From Acanthosepion esculentum (Eukaryota > Mollusca > Cephalopoda > Sepiida > Sepiidae), in assembly GCA_964036315.1 (NCBI GenBank), contig OZ038507.1, positions 60,863,502-60,927,501 of the forward strand: a stretch of DNA of 64,000 bases, given 5' to 3'. Position 1 is the stretch's first letter; each line of letters begins with the position of its first letter. A model generated the notes under the pieces. The model saw only the letters and a list, made by a program, of their open reading frames with translations, was not told where the DNA came from and searched no databases. The position numbers and the translations under genes were made by a program. Shown here piece by piece: positions 42,001 through 52,526 of the stretch.

Positions 42001-42780
42001 CATTTATTGCCTTTAATTTAACATCTACAATAAAATCCTTAGTATATTTTAACATTTTGTGAGATTCAATTAAAAAAAGCTAGGGTTAGCATTTGGGCGT
42101 GTCTGAGGCGTAGGGTTGTTGTGAGTGTTAGTGTCTTATTCATGATTTTGATAAATTATTGCATTTTATCCTCTTTTCTGCATTTATTGCCTTTAATTTT
42201 ACATCTACAATAAAATCCTAAGTTTATTATAACATTTTGTGAGATTCAATTAAAAAAAGCTAGGGTTAGCATTTGGGCGTGTCTGAGGCGTAGGGTTGTT
42301 GTGAGTGTTAGTGTCTTATTCATGATTTTGATAAATTATTGCATTTTATCCTCTTTTCTGCATTTATTCCCTTTAATTTTACATCTACAATAAAATCCTT
42401 AGTATATTATAACATTTTGTGAGATTCAATTAAAAAAAGCTAGGGTTAGCATTTGGGCGTGTCTGAGGCGTAGGGTTGTTGTGAGTGTTAGTGTCTTATT
42501 CATGATTTTCATAAATTATTGCATTTTATCATCTTTTCTGCATTTATTGCCTTTAATTTTACATCTACAATAAAATCCTTAGTATATTTTAACATTTTGT
42601 GAGATTCAATTAAAAAAAGTTACGGTTAGCATTTGGGCGTGTCTCAGGCGTAGGGTTGTGGTGAGTGTTAGTGTCCTATTCATGATTTTGATAAATTATT
42701 GCATTTTATCCTCTTGTCTGCATTTATTGCCTTTAAATTAACATCTACAATAAAATCCTTAGTATATTTTAACATTTTGT
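39061..42780 (+). repeat. Repeated module with TTTTCATAAATT and TCTCAGGCG markers
   Basis: A multi-monomer module begins with GATTTTCATAAATTATTGC and TTTATCATCTTTTC, continues with AAAGTTACGGTTAGC and GTGTCTCAGGCGTAGGG, then CCTCTTGTCTGC. It occurs at 39,081, 40,161, 40,881 and 42,501, with spacings of 1,080, 720 and 1,620 bp, all multiples of 180. A related but altered copy is near 43,381 (GATTTTGATAAATT instead of TTTTCATAAATT). The first copy has GGGTTGTGTTGAG where the others have GGGTTGTGGTGAG. Confidence 0.85.
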
Positions 42781-44040
42781 GAGATTCAATTAAAAAAAGT
42801 TAGGGTTAGCATTTGGGCGTGTCTGAGGCGTAGGGTTGTTGTGAGTGTTAGTGTCCTATTCATGATTTTGATAAATTATTGCATTTTATTCTCTTTTCTG
42901 CATTTATTGCCTTTAATTTAACATCTACAATAAAATCCTTAGTATATTTTAACATTTTGTGAGATTCAATTAAAAAAAGCTAGGTTTAGCATTTGGGCGT
43001 GTCTGAGGCGTAGGGTTGTTGTGAGTGTTAGTGTCTTATTCATGATTTTGATAAATTATTGCATTTTATCCTCTTTTCTGCATTTATTGCCTTTAATTTT
43101 ACATCTACAATAAAATCCTTAGTTTATTATAACATTTTGTGAGATTCAATTAAAAAAAGGTAGGGTTAGCATTTGGGCGTGTCTGAGGCGTAGGGTTGTT
43201 GTGAGTGTTAGTGTCTTATTCATGATTTTGGTAAATTATTGCATTTTATCCTATTTTCTGCATTTATTGCCTTTAATTTTACATCTACAATAAAATCCTT
43301 AGTATATTATAACATTTTGTGAGATTCAATTAAAAAAATCTAGGGTTAGCATTTGGGCGTGTCTGAGGCGTAGGTTTGTTGTGAGTGTTAGTGTCTTATT
43401 CATGATTTTGATAAATTATTGCATTTTATCATCTTTTCTGCATTTATTGCCTTTAATTTTACATCTACAATAAAATCCTTAGTATATTTTAACATTTTGT
43501 GAGATTCAATTAAAAAAAGTTACGGTTAGCATTTGGGCGTGTCTCAGGCGTAGGGTTGTGGTGAGTGTTAGTGTCCTATTCATGATTTTGATAAATTATT
43601 GCATTTTATCCTCTTTTCAGCATTTATTGCCTTTAATTTAACATCTACAATAAAATCCTTAGTATGTTATAACATTTTGTGAGATTCAATTAAAAAAAGT
43701 TAGGGTTAGCATTTGGGCGTGTCTGAGGCGTAGGGTTGTTGTGAGTGTTAGTGTCCTATTCATGATTTTGATAAATTATTGCATTTTATCCTCTTTTCTG
43801 CATTTATTGACTTTAATTAAACATCTACAATAAAATCCTTAGTTTATTCTAACATTTTGTGAGATTCAATTAAAAAAAGCTAGGGTTAACATTGGGGCGT
43901 GTCAGAGGCGTAGGGTTCTTGTGAGTGTTAGTGTCCTATTCATGATTTTGATAAATTATTGCATTTTATGCTCTGTTCTGTATTTATTGCCTTTAATTTA
44001 ACATCTACAATAAAATCCTTAGTATATTTTAACATTTTGT

Positions 44041-47000
44041 GAGATTCAATTAAAAAAAGCTAGGGTTAGCATTTGTGCGTGTCTGAGGCGTAGGGTTGTT
44101 TTGAGTGTTAGTGTCCTATTCATGATTTTGATAAATTATTGCATTTTATTCTCTTTTCTGCAATTATTGCCTTCAATTTAACATCTACAATAAAATCCTT
44201 AGTATATTTTAACATTTTGTGAGATTCAATTAAAAAAAGCTAGTGTTAGCATTTGGGCGTGTCTGAGGCGTAGGGTTGTTGTGAGTGTTAGTGTCCTATT
44301 CATGATTTTGATAAATTATTGCATTTTATGCTCTGTTCTGTATTTATTGCCTTTAATTTAACATCTGCACTAAAATCCTTAGTATATTTAAACATTTTGT
44401 GAGATTCAATTAAAAAAAGCTAGGGTTAGCATTTGGGCGTGTCTGAGGCGTAGGGTTGTTGTGATTGTTAGTGTCCTATTCATGATTTTGATAAATTATT
44501 GCATTTTATTCTCTTTTCTGCAATTATTGCCTTCAATTTAACATCTACAATAAAATCCTTAGTATATTTTAACATTTTGTGAGATTCAATTAAAAAAAGC
44601 TAGGGTTAGAATTTGGGCGTGTCGGAGGCGTAGGGTTGTTGTGAGTGTTAGGGTCCTATCCATGATTTTGATAAATTATTGCATTTTTTCCTCTTTTCTG
44701 CATTTATTGCCTTTAATTTTACAACTACAATAAAATCCTTAGTATATTTTAACATTTTGTGAGATTCAATTAAAAAAAGGTAGGGTTAGCATTTGGGCGT
44801 GTCAGAGGCGTCGGATTGTTGTGAGTGTTAGTGTCCTATTCATGATTTTGATAAATTATTGCATTTTATCCTCTTTTCTGCATTTATTGCCTTTAATTTT
44901 ACATCTACAATAAAATCCTTAGTATATTATAACATTTTGTGAGATTCAATTAAAAAAAGCTAGGGTTAGCATTTGGGCGTGTCTGAGGCGTAGGGTTGTT
45001 GTGAGTGTTAGTGTCTTATTCATGATTTTGATAAATTATTGCATTTTATCCTCTTTTCTGCATTTATTGCCTTTAATTTTACATCTACAATAAAATCCTT
45101 AGTTTATTATAACATTTTGTGAGATTCAATTAAAAAAAACTAGGGTTAGCATTTGGGCGTGTCTGAGGCGTAGGGTTGTTGTGAGTGTTAGTGTCTTATT
45201 CATGATTTTGATAAATTATTGCATTTTATCCTCTTTTCTGCATTTATTGCCTTTAATTTAACATCTACAATAAAATCCTTAGTATATTTTAATATTTTGT
45301 GAGATTCAATTAAAAAAAGTTAGGGTTAGCATTTGGGCGTGTCTGAGGCGTAGGGTTGTTGTGAGTGTTAGTGTCCTATTCATGATTTTGATAAATTATT
45401 GCATTTTATCCTATTTTCTGCATTTATTGCCTTTAATTTAACATCTACAATAAAATCCTTAGTATATTTTAACATTTTGTGAGATTCAATTAAAAAAAGT
45501 TAGGGTTAGCATTTGGGCGTGTCTGAGGCGTAGGGTTACTGTCTTATTCATGATTTTGATAAATTATTGCATTTTATCCTCTTTTCTGCATTTATTGCCT
45601 TTAATTTTACATCTACAATAAAATCCTTAGTATATTATAACATTTTGTGAGATTCAATTAAAAAAAGCTAGGGTTAGCATTTGGGCGTGTCTGAGGCGTA
45701 GGGTTATGGTGAGTGTTAGTGTCTTATTCATGATTTTGATAAATTATTGCATTTTATCCTATTTTCTGCATTTATTGCCTTTAATTTTACATCTACAATA
45801 AAATCCTTAGTATATTTTAACATTTTGTGAGATTCAAATAAAAAAAGCTAGGGTTAGCATTTGGGCGTGTCTGAGGCGTAGGGTTGTTGTGAGTGTTAGT
45901 GTCTTATTCATGATTTTGATAAATTATTGCATTTTATCCTCTTTTCTGCATTTATTGCCTTTAATTTAACATCTACAATAAAATCCTTAGTATATTTTAA
46001 CATTTTGTGAGATTCAATTAAAAAAAGTTAGGGTTAGCATTTGGGCGAGTCTGTGGCGTTTTATTCTCTTTTCTGCATTTATTGCCTTTAATTTAACATC
46101 TACAATAAAATCCTTAGTATATTTAAACATTTTGTGAGATTCAATTAAAAAAAGCTAAAGTTAGCATTTGGTCGTGTCTGAGGCGGAGGGTTGTTGTGAG
46201 TGCTAGTGTCTTATTCATGATTTTGATAAATTATTGCATTTTATCCTATTTTCTGCATTTATTGCCTTTAATTTTACATCTAGAATAAAATCCTTAGTAT
46301 ATTTTAACATTTTGTGTGATTCAATTAAAAAAAGTTAGGGTTAGCATTTGGTCGGGTCTGAGGCGTAGGGTTAGTGTCTTATTCATGATTTTGATAAATT
46401 ATTGCATTTTATCCTCTTTTCTGCATTTATTGCCTTTAATTTAACATCTACCATGAAATCCTTAGTATATTTCAACATTTTGTGAGATTCAATTAAAAAA
46501 AGCTAGGGTTAGCATTTGGGAGTGTCTGAGGCGTAGGGTTGTTGTGAGTGTTCGTGTCCTATTCATGATTTTGATAAATTATTGCATTTTATCCTCTTTT
46601 CTGCATTTATTGCCTTTAATTTAACATCTACAATAAAATCCTTAGTATATTTTTACATTTTGTGAGATTCAATTAAAAAAAGCTAGGGTTAGAATTTGGG
46701 CGTGTCGGAGGCGTAGGGTTGTTGTGAGTGTTAGGGTCCTATCCATGATTTTGATAAATTATTGCATTTTTTCCTCTTTTCTGCATTTATTGCCTTTAAT
46801 TTTACAACTACAATAAAATCCTTAGTATATTTTAACATTTTGTGAGATTCAATTAAAAAAAGGTAGGGTTAGCATTTGGGCGTGTCAGAGGCGTCGGATT
46901 GTTGTGAGTGTTAGTGTCCTATTCATGATTTTGATAAATTATTGCATTTTATCCTCTTTTCTGCATTTATTGCCTTTAATTTAACATCTACAATAAAATC

Positions 47001-48445
47001 CTTAGTATATTTTAACATTTTGTGAGATTCAATTAAAAAAAGCTAGGGTTAGCATTTGTGCGTGTCTGAGGCGTAGGGTTGCTTTGAGTGTTAGTGTCCT
47101 ATTCATGATTTTGATAAATTATTGCATTTTATTCTCTTTTCTGCAATTATTGCCTTCAATTTAACATCTACAATAAAATCCTTAGTATATTTTAACATTT
47201 TGTGAGATTCAATTAAAAAAAGCTAGTGTTAGCATTTGGGCGGGTCTGAGGCGTAGGGTTGTTGTGAGTGTTAGTGTCCTATTCATGATTTTGATAAATT
47301 ATTGCATTTTATGCTCTGTTCTGTATTTATTGCCTTTAATTTAACATCTGCAATAAAATCCTTAGTATATTTAAACATTTTGTGAGATTCAATTAAAAAA
47401 AGCTAGGGTTAGCATTTGGGCGTGTCTGAGGCGTAGGGTTGTTGTGATTGTTAGTGTCCTATTCATGATTTTGATAAATTATTGCATTTTATTCTCTTTT
47501 CTGCAATTATTGCCTTCAATTTAACATCTACAATAAAATCCTTAGTATATTTTAACATTTTGTGAGATTCAATTAAAAAAAGCTAGGGTTAGAATTTGGG
47601 CGTGTCGGAGGCGTAGGGTTGTTGTGAGTGTTAGGGTCCTATCCATGATTTTGATAAATTATTGCATTTTTTCCTCTTTTCTGCATTTATTGCCTTTAAT
47701 TTTACAACTACAATAAAATCCTTAGTATATTTTAACATTTTGTGAGATTCAATTAAAAAAAGGTAGGGTTAGCATTTGGGCGTGTCAGAGGCGTCGGATT
47801 GTTGTGAGTGTTAGTGTCCTATTCATGATTTTGATAAATTATTGCATTTTATCCTCTTTTCTGCATTTATTGCCTTTAATTTTACATCTACAATAAAATC
47901 CTTAGTATATTATAACATTTTGTGAGATTCAATTAAAAAAAGCTAGGGTTAGCATTTGGGCGTGTCTGAGGCGTAGGGTTGTTGTGAGTGTTAGTGTCTT
48001 ATTCATGATTTTGATAAATTATTGCATTTTATCCTCTTTTCTGCATTTATTGCCTTTAATTTTACATCTACAATAAAATCCTTAGTTTATTATAACATTT
48101 TGTGAGATTCAATTAAAAAAAACTAGGGTTAGCATTTGGGCGTGTCTGAGGCGTAGGGTTGTTGTGAGTGTTAGTGTCTTATTCATGATTTTGATAAATT
48201 ATTGCATTTTATCCTCTTTTCTGCATTTATTGCCTTTAATTTAACATCTACAATAAAATCCTTAGTATATTTTAATATTTTGTGAGATTCAATTAAAAAA
48301 AGTTAGGGTTAGCATTTGGGCGTGTCTGAGGCGTAGGGTTGTTGTGAGTGTTAGTGTCCTATTCATGATTTTGATAAATTATTGCATTTTATCCTATTTT
48401 CTGCATTTATTGCCTTTAATTTAACATCTACAATAAAATCCTTAG
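44041..48445 (+). repeat. Duplicated ~1.45 kb A block (2,983 bp spacing) and nested 900 bp repeat
   Basis: About 44,041-45,460 returns at about 47,024-48,443, with the same order of rare markers: GCATTTGTGCGTG, TCTGCAATTATTGCC, GCTAGTGTTAGC, GTTGTGATTGTTAG, GGGTTAGAATTTGGGCG with GTGTCGGAGGCG, TTTTTTCCTC, GCGTCGGATTGTTG, and AAAAACTAGGG. Differences are few (for example GGTTGTTTTGAG against GGTTGCTTTGAG). In addition 46,681-46,981 and 47,581-47,881 are the same, 900 bp (five monomers) apart. Between the blocks lie damaged monomers at 45,530-46,400. Confidence 0.85.
46027..46153 (+). repeat. Truncated A monomer, 127 bp (53 bp deletion)
   Basis: The distance between successive A-tract ends is 127 bases. 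The monomer reads GGGCGAGTCTGTGGCGT and then TTTATTCTCTTTTCTGC, so 53 bases from AGGGTTG to TTGCAT are missing. Two linked substitutions (GCGAGTC for GCGTGTC, CTGTGGCG for CTGAGGCG) mark this copy. The same junction and the same substitutions reappear at 52,074-52,200. Confidence 0.93.
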
Positions 48446-50639
48446 CATATTTTTACATTTTGTGAGATTCAATTAAAAAAAGCTAGGGTTAGAATTTGGG
48501 CGTGTCGGAGGCGTAGGGTTGTTGTGAGTGTTAGTGTCCTATCCATGATTTTGATAAATTATTTCATTTTATCCTCTTTTCTGCATTTATTGCCTTTAAT
48601 TTTACATCTACAATAAAATCCTTAGTATATTTTAACATTTTGTGAGATTCAATTAAAAAAAGCTAGGGTTAGCATTTGGGCGTGTCAGAGGCGTCGGGTT
48701 GTTGTGAATGTTAGTGTCCTATTCATGATTTTGATAAATTATTGCATTTTATGCTCTGTTCTGTATTTATTGCCTTTAATTTAACATCTATAATAAAATC
48801 CTTAGTATATTTTAACATTTTGTGAGATTCAAATAAAAAAACTAGGGTTAGCATTTGGGCGTGTCTGAGGCGTAGGGTTGTTGCGAGTCTTAGTGTCCTA
48901 TTCATGATTTTGATAAATTATTGCATTTTATCCTCTTTTCTGCATTAATTGCCTTTAATTTAACATCTACAATAAAATCCTTAGTATATTGTAACATTTT
49001 GTGAGATTCAATTAAAAAAAGTTAGGGTTAGCATTTGGGCGTGTCTGAGGCTTAGGGTTGTTGTGAGTGTTAGTGTCCTATTCATGATTTTGATAAATTA
49101 TTGCATTTTATCCTCTTTTCTGCATTTATTGCCTTTAATTTAACATCTACAATAAAATCCTTAGTATATTTAAAATTTTGTGAGATTCAATTAAAAAAAG
49201 CTAGGGTTAGCATTTGGGCGTCTCTTTGGCGTAGGGTTGTTGTGAGTGTTAGTGTCCTATTCATGATTTTTTATAAATTATTGCATTTTATCCTCTTTTC
49301 TGCAATTATTGCCTTCAATTTAACATCTACAATAAAATCCTTTGTATATTTTAACATTTTGTGAGATTCAATTAAAAAAAGCTAGGGTTAGCATTTGGGC
49401 GTGTCTAAGGCGTAGGGTTGTTGTGAGTGTTAGTGTCCTATTCATGATTTTGATGAATTATTGCATTTTATCCTCTTTTCTGCATTTATTGCCTTTAATT
49501 TAACATCTACTAAAAAATCCTTAGTATATTTTAAGATTTTGTGAGATTCAATTAAAAATAGCTAGGGTTAGCATTTGGGCGTGTCTTTGGCGTAGGGTTG
49601 TTGTGAGTGTTAGTGTCCTATTCATGATTTTTTATAAATTATTGCATTTTATCCTCTTTTCTGCAATTATTGCCTTCAATTTAACATCTACAATAAAATC
49701 CTACGTATATTTTAACATTTTGTGAGATTCAATTAAAAAAAGCTAGGGTTAGCATTTGGGCGTGTCTGAGGCGTAGGGTTGTTTTTAGTGTTAGTGTCCT
49801 ATTAATGATTTTGATAAATTATTGCATTTTATGCTCTGTTCTGCATTTATTGCCTTTAATTTAACATCTACAATACAATCCTTAGTATATTTTTACATTT
49901 TGTGAGATTCAATTAAAAAAAGGTATGGTCAGCATTTGGGCGTGTCTGAGGCGTAGGGTTGTTGTGAGTGTTAGTGTCCTATTCATGATTTTGACAAATT
50001 ATTGCATTTTATACTCTTTTCTGCATTTATTGCCTTTAATTTAACATCTACAATAAAAACCTTAGTATATTTTAACATTTTGTGAGATTCAATTAAAAAA
50101 AGGTAGGGTTAGCATTTGGGCGTGTCTGAGGCGTAGGGTTGTTGTGAGTGTTAGTGTCCTATTCATGATTTTTATAAATTATTGCATTTTTCCTCTTTTC
50201 TGCATTTATTGCCTTTAATTATACATCTATAATAAAATCCTTAGTATATTTTAACATTTTGTGAGATTCAATTAAAAAAAGTTAGGGTTAGCATTTGGGC
50301 GTGTCTGAGGCGTCGGGTTTTTGTGAGTGTTAGTGTCCTATTCATGATTTTGATAAATTATTGCATTTTATCCTCTTTTCTGCATTTATTGCCTTTAATT
50401 TAACATCTACAATAAAATCCTTAGTATATTTTAAGATTTTGTGAGATTCAATTAAAAAAAGGTAAGGTTAGCATTTGGGCGTGTCTGAGGCGTAGGGTTG
50501 TTGTGAGTGTTAGTGTCCTATTCATGATTTTGATAAATTATTGCATTTTATCCTTTTTCTGCATTTATTGCCTTTAATTTAACATCTACAATAAAATCCT
50601 TAGTATATTTTAACATTTTGTGAGATTCAATTAAAAAAA

Positions 50640-51540
50640 GCTAGGGTTAGCATTTGGGCGTGTCTGAGGCGTAGGGTTGTTGTGAGTTTTAGTGTCCTAT
50701 TCATGATTTTGATAAATTATTGCATTTTATCCTTTTTCTGCATTTATTGCCTTTAATTTAACATCTACAATAAAATCCTTAGTATATTTTAAGATTTTGT
50801 GAGATTCAATTAAAAAAAGCTAGGGTTAGCATTTGGGCGTGTCTGAGGCGTAGGGTTGTTGTGAGTTTTAGTGTCCTATTCATGATTTTGATAAATTATT
50901 GCATTTTATCCTCTTTTCTGCATTTATTGCCTTTAATTTAACATCTACAATAAAATCCTTAGTATATTTTAAGATTTTGTGAGATTCAATTAAAAAAAGC
51001 TAGGGTTAGCATTTGGGCGTGTCTGAGGCGTAGGGTTGTTGTGAGTTTTAGTGTCCTATTCATGATTTTGATAAATTATTGCATTTTATCCTTTTTCTGC
51101 ATTTATTGCCTTTAATTTAACATCTACAATAAAATCCTTAGTATATTTTAACATTTTGTGAGATTCAATTAAAAAAAGCTAGGGTTAGCATTTGGGCGTG
51201 TCTGAGGCGTAGGGTTGTTGTGAGTTTTAGTGTCCTATTCATGATTTTTATAAATTATTGCATTTTATCCTCTTTTCTGCATTTATTGCCTTTAATTTAA
51301 CATCTACAATAAAATCCTTAGTATATTTTAAGATTTTGTGAGATTCAATTAAAAAAAGCTAGGGTTAGCATTTGGGCGTGTCTGAGGCGTAGGGTTGTTG
51401 TGAGTTTTAGTGTCCTATTCATGATTTTGATAAATTATTGCATTTTATCCTTTTTCTGCATTTATTGCCTTTAATTTAACATCTACAATAAAATCCTTAG
51501 TATATTTTAACATTTTGTGAGATTCAATTAAAAAAAGGTA
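50640..51540 (+). repeat. 359 bp dimer higher-order repeat (179 + 180)
   Basis: Five successive monomers carry GTGAGTTTTAGTGTCC, spaced 179, 180, 179 and 180 bp apart (50,681; 50,860; 51,040; 51,219; 51,399). The one-base-shorter form has TTATCCTTTTTCTGC; the longer has CCTCTTTTCTGC and TTTTAAGATTTTGTGAG. The alternation shows the unit being copied is a dimer. Confidence 0.85.
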
Positions 51541-52073
51541 GGGTTAGCATTTGGGCGTGTCTGAGGCGTAGGGTTGTTGTGAGTGTTAGTGTCCTATTCA
51601 TGATTTTGATAAATTATTGTATTTTTCCTCTTTTCTGCATTTATTGCCTTTAATTATACATCTATAATAAAATCCTTAGTATATTTTAACATTTTGTGAG
51701 ATTCAATTAAAAGAAGTTAGGGTTAGCATTTGGGCGTGTCTGAGGCGTAGGGTTGTTGTGAGTGTTAGTGTCCTATTCATGATTTTGATAAATTATTGCA
51801 TTTTTCCTCTTTTCTGCATTTATTGCCTTTAATTATACATCTATAATAAAATCCTTAGTATATTTTAACATTTTGTGAGATTCAATTAAAAAAAGTTAGG
51901 GTTAGCATTTGGGCGTGTCTGAGGCGTCGGGTTGTTGTGAGTGTTAGTGTCCTATTCATGATTTTGATAAATTATTGCATTTTATCCTTTTTCTGCATTT
52001 ATTGCCTTTAATTTTACATCTACAATAAAACCCTTAGTATATTTTAACATTTTGTGAGATTCAATTAAAAAAA

Positions 52074-52200
52074 GTTAGGGTTAGCATTTGGGCGAGTCTG
52101 TGGCGTTTTATTCTCTTTTCTGCATTTATTGCCTTTAATTTAACATCTACAATAAAATCCTTAGTATATTTTAACATTTTGTGATATTCAATTTAAAAAA
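52074..52200 (+). repeat. Truncated A monomer, 127 bp, at the edge of array A
   Basis: This copy has the same 53 bp deletion and the same GCGAGTCTGTGGCG substitutions as 46,027-46,153, 6,047 bp to the left. It is the last A monomer with normal sequence quality; the next unit starts with GCTTGGGTTACCATTAGGGC and is clearly degenerate. Placement of a deletion copy right at the array edge suggests the edge was set by an exchange involving this monomer. Confidence 0.92.
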
Positions 52201-52520
52201 GCTTGGGTTACCATTAGGGCGTTTCCAGGGGTTAGGGTTGTTGTGAGTGTTAGTGTCGTATTCATGATTTTGATAATTTATTTTCTTTGCTTATTACCTT
52301 TAATTGATCATCTACAAAAAATTCGGTAGAATATTTTAAAATATTGTGTTATTTAATTGAAAAAAGTACGGTTAGCATTTGAGCGTGTCTAGGCATTAGT
52401 CTTGTTGTGGGTGTTACTGTCGTATTCATGATTTAGATAAATTCTTGCATTTTATTTTTATTTCAGCATTTAATGCATTTAATTTATAATGTACAAAAAA
52501 ATCCGTAGTATATTTAATTT
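52201..52520 (+). repeat. Degenerate edge monomers, A-type with B-like bases
   Basis: Two A-oriented units remain recognisable (TTGTTGTGAGTGTTAGTGTC near 52,238; GTTAGCATTTGAGCGTGTCT near 52,371) but carry many changes. The first has GCGTTTCCAGG at 52,220, which is the B-family form on the minus strand, where A has GCGTGTCTGAGG. Both units have GTCGTATTCATGATTT where A has GTCCTATTCATG and B has GTTGTATTCAC. They are either old intermediates between the families or hybrids left by exchange at the boundary. Confidence 0.85.
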
Positions 52521-52526
52521 TTTTTA
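52514..52526. other. Orientation switch point between arrays A and B
   Basis: The last A unit reads normally as far as CCGTAGTATATTTAA and then breaks off in a run of T. The B unit begins in its own T-tract followed by AAATCAATCGCCCAAAATG. The junction falls in AATTTTTTTTAAATC, AT-only sequence in which the A copy (cut after AGTATATTT) and the B copy (starting at its T-tract) meet. No extra DNA, target-site duplication or mobile-element end is visible. The exact base cannot be fixed because both families have homopolymer tracts here. Confidence 0.85.

Larger units (their letters stand above)
1..52513 (+). repeat. Satellite array A, ~180 bp monomer, head to tail
   Basis: The sequence returns to itself every 180 bases; for example positions 1, 181, 361 and 541 all open with GGTTGTTGTGAGTGTTAGTG. 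About 290 monomers follow in one orientation with no interruption by unique DNA. In order a monomer holds a G-rich segment (GTAGGGTTGTTGTGAG), an AT-rich middle with TTCATGATTTTGATAAATTA, a pyrimidine run around CTCTTTTCTGCATTTATTGCC, then ACATTTTGTGAGATTCAATT, an A-tract of about seven and GCTAGGGTTAGCATTTGGGCG. I counted 57 G+C in one 180 bp unit (about 32%). Two CpG sites sit 14 bases apart in the G-rich part and an AluI site (AGCT) follows the A-tract in most copies. The role is unknown; centromeric or heterochromatic satellite is inferred from period and length only. The left end lies outside the window. Confidence 0.98.

Noticed and set aside
6162..49364. Small open frames of 60-87 codons on both strands in array A
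   Set aside because: They recur wherever a monomer variant lacks a stop in one frame, share near-identical peptides with other units, and have no independent start context or unique sequence.
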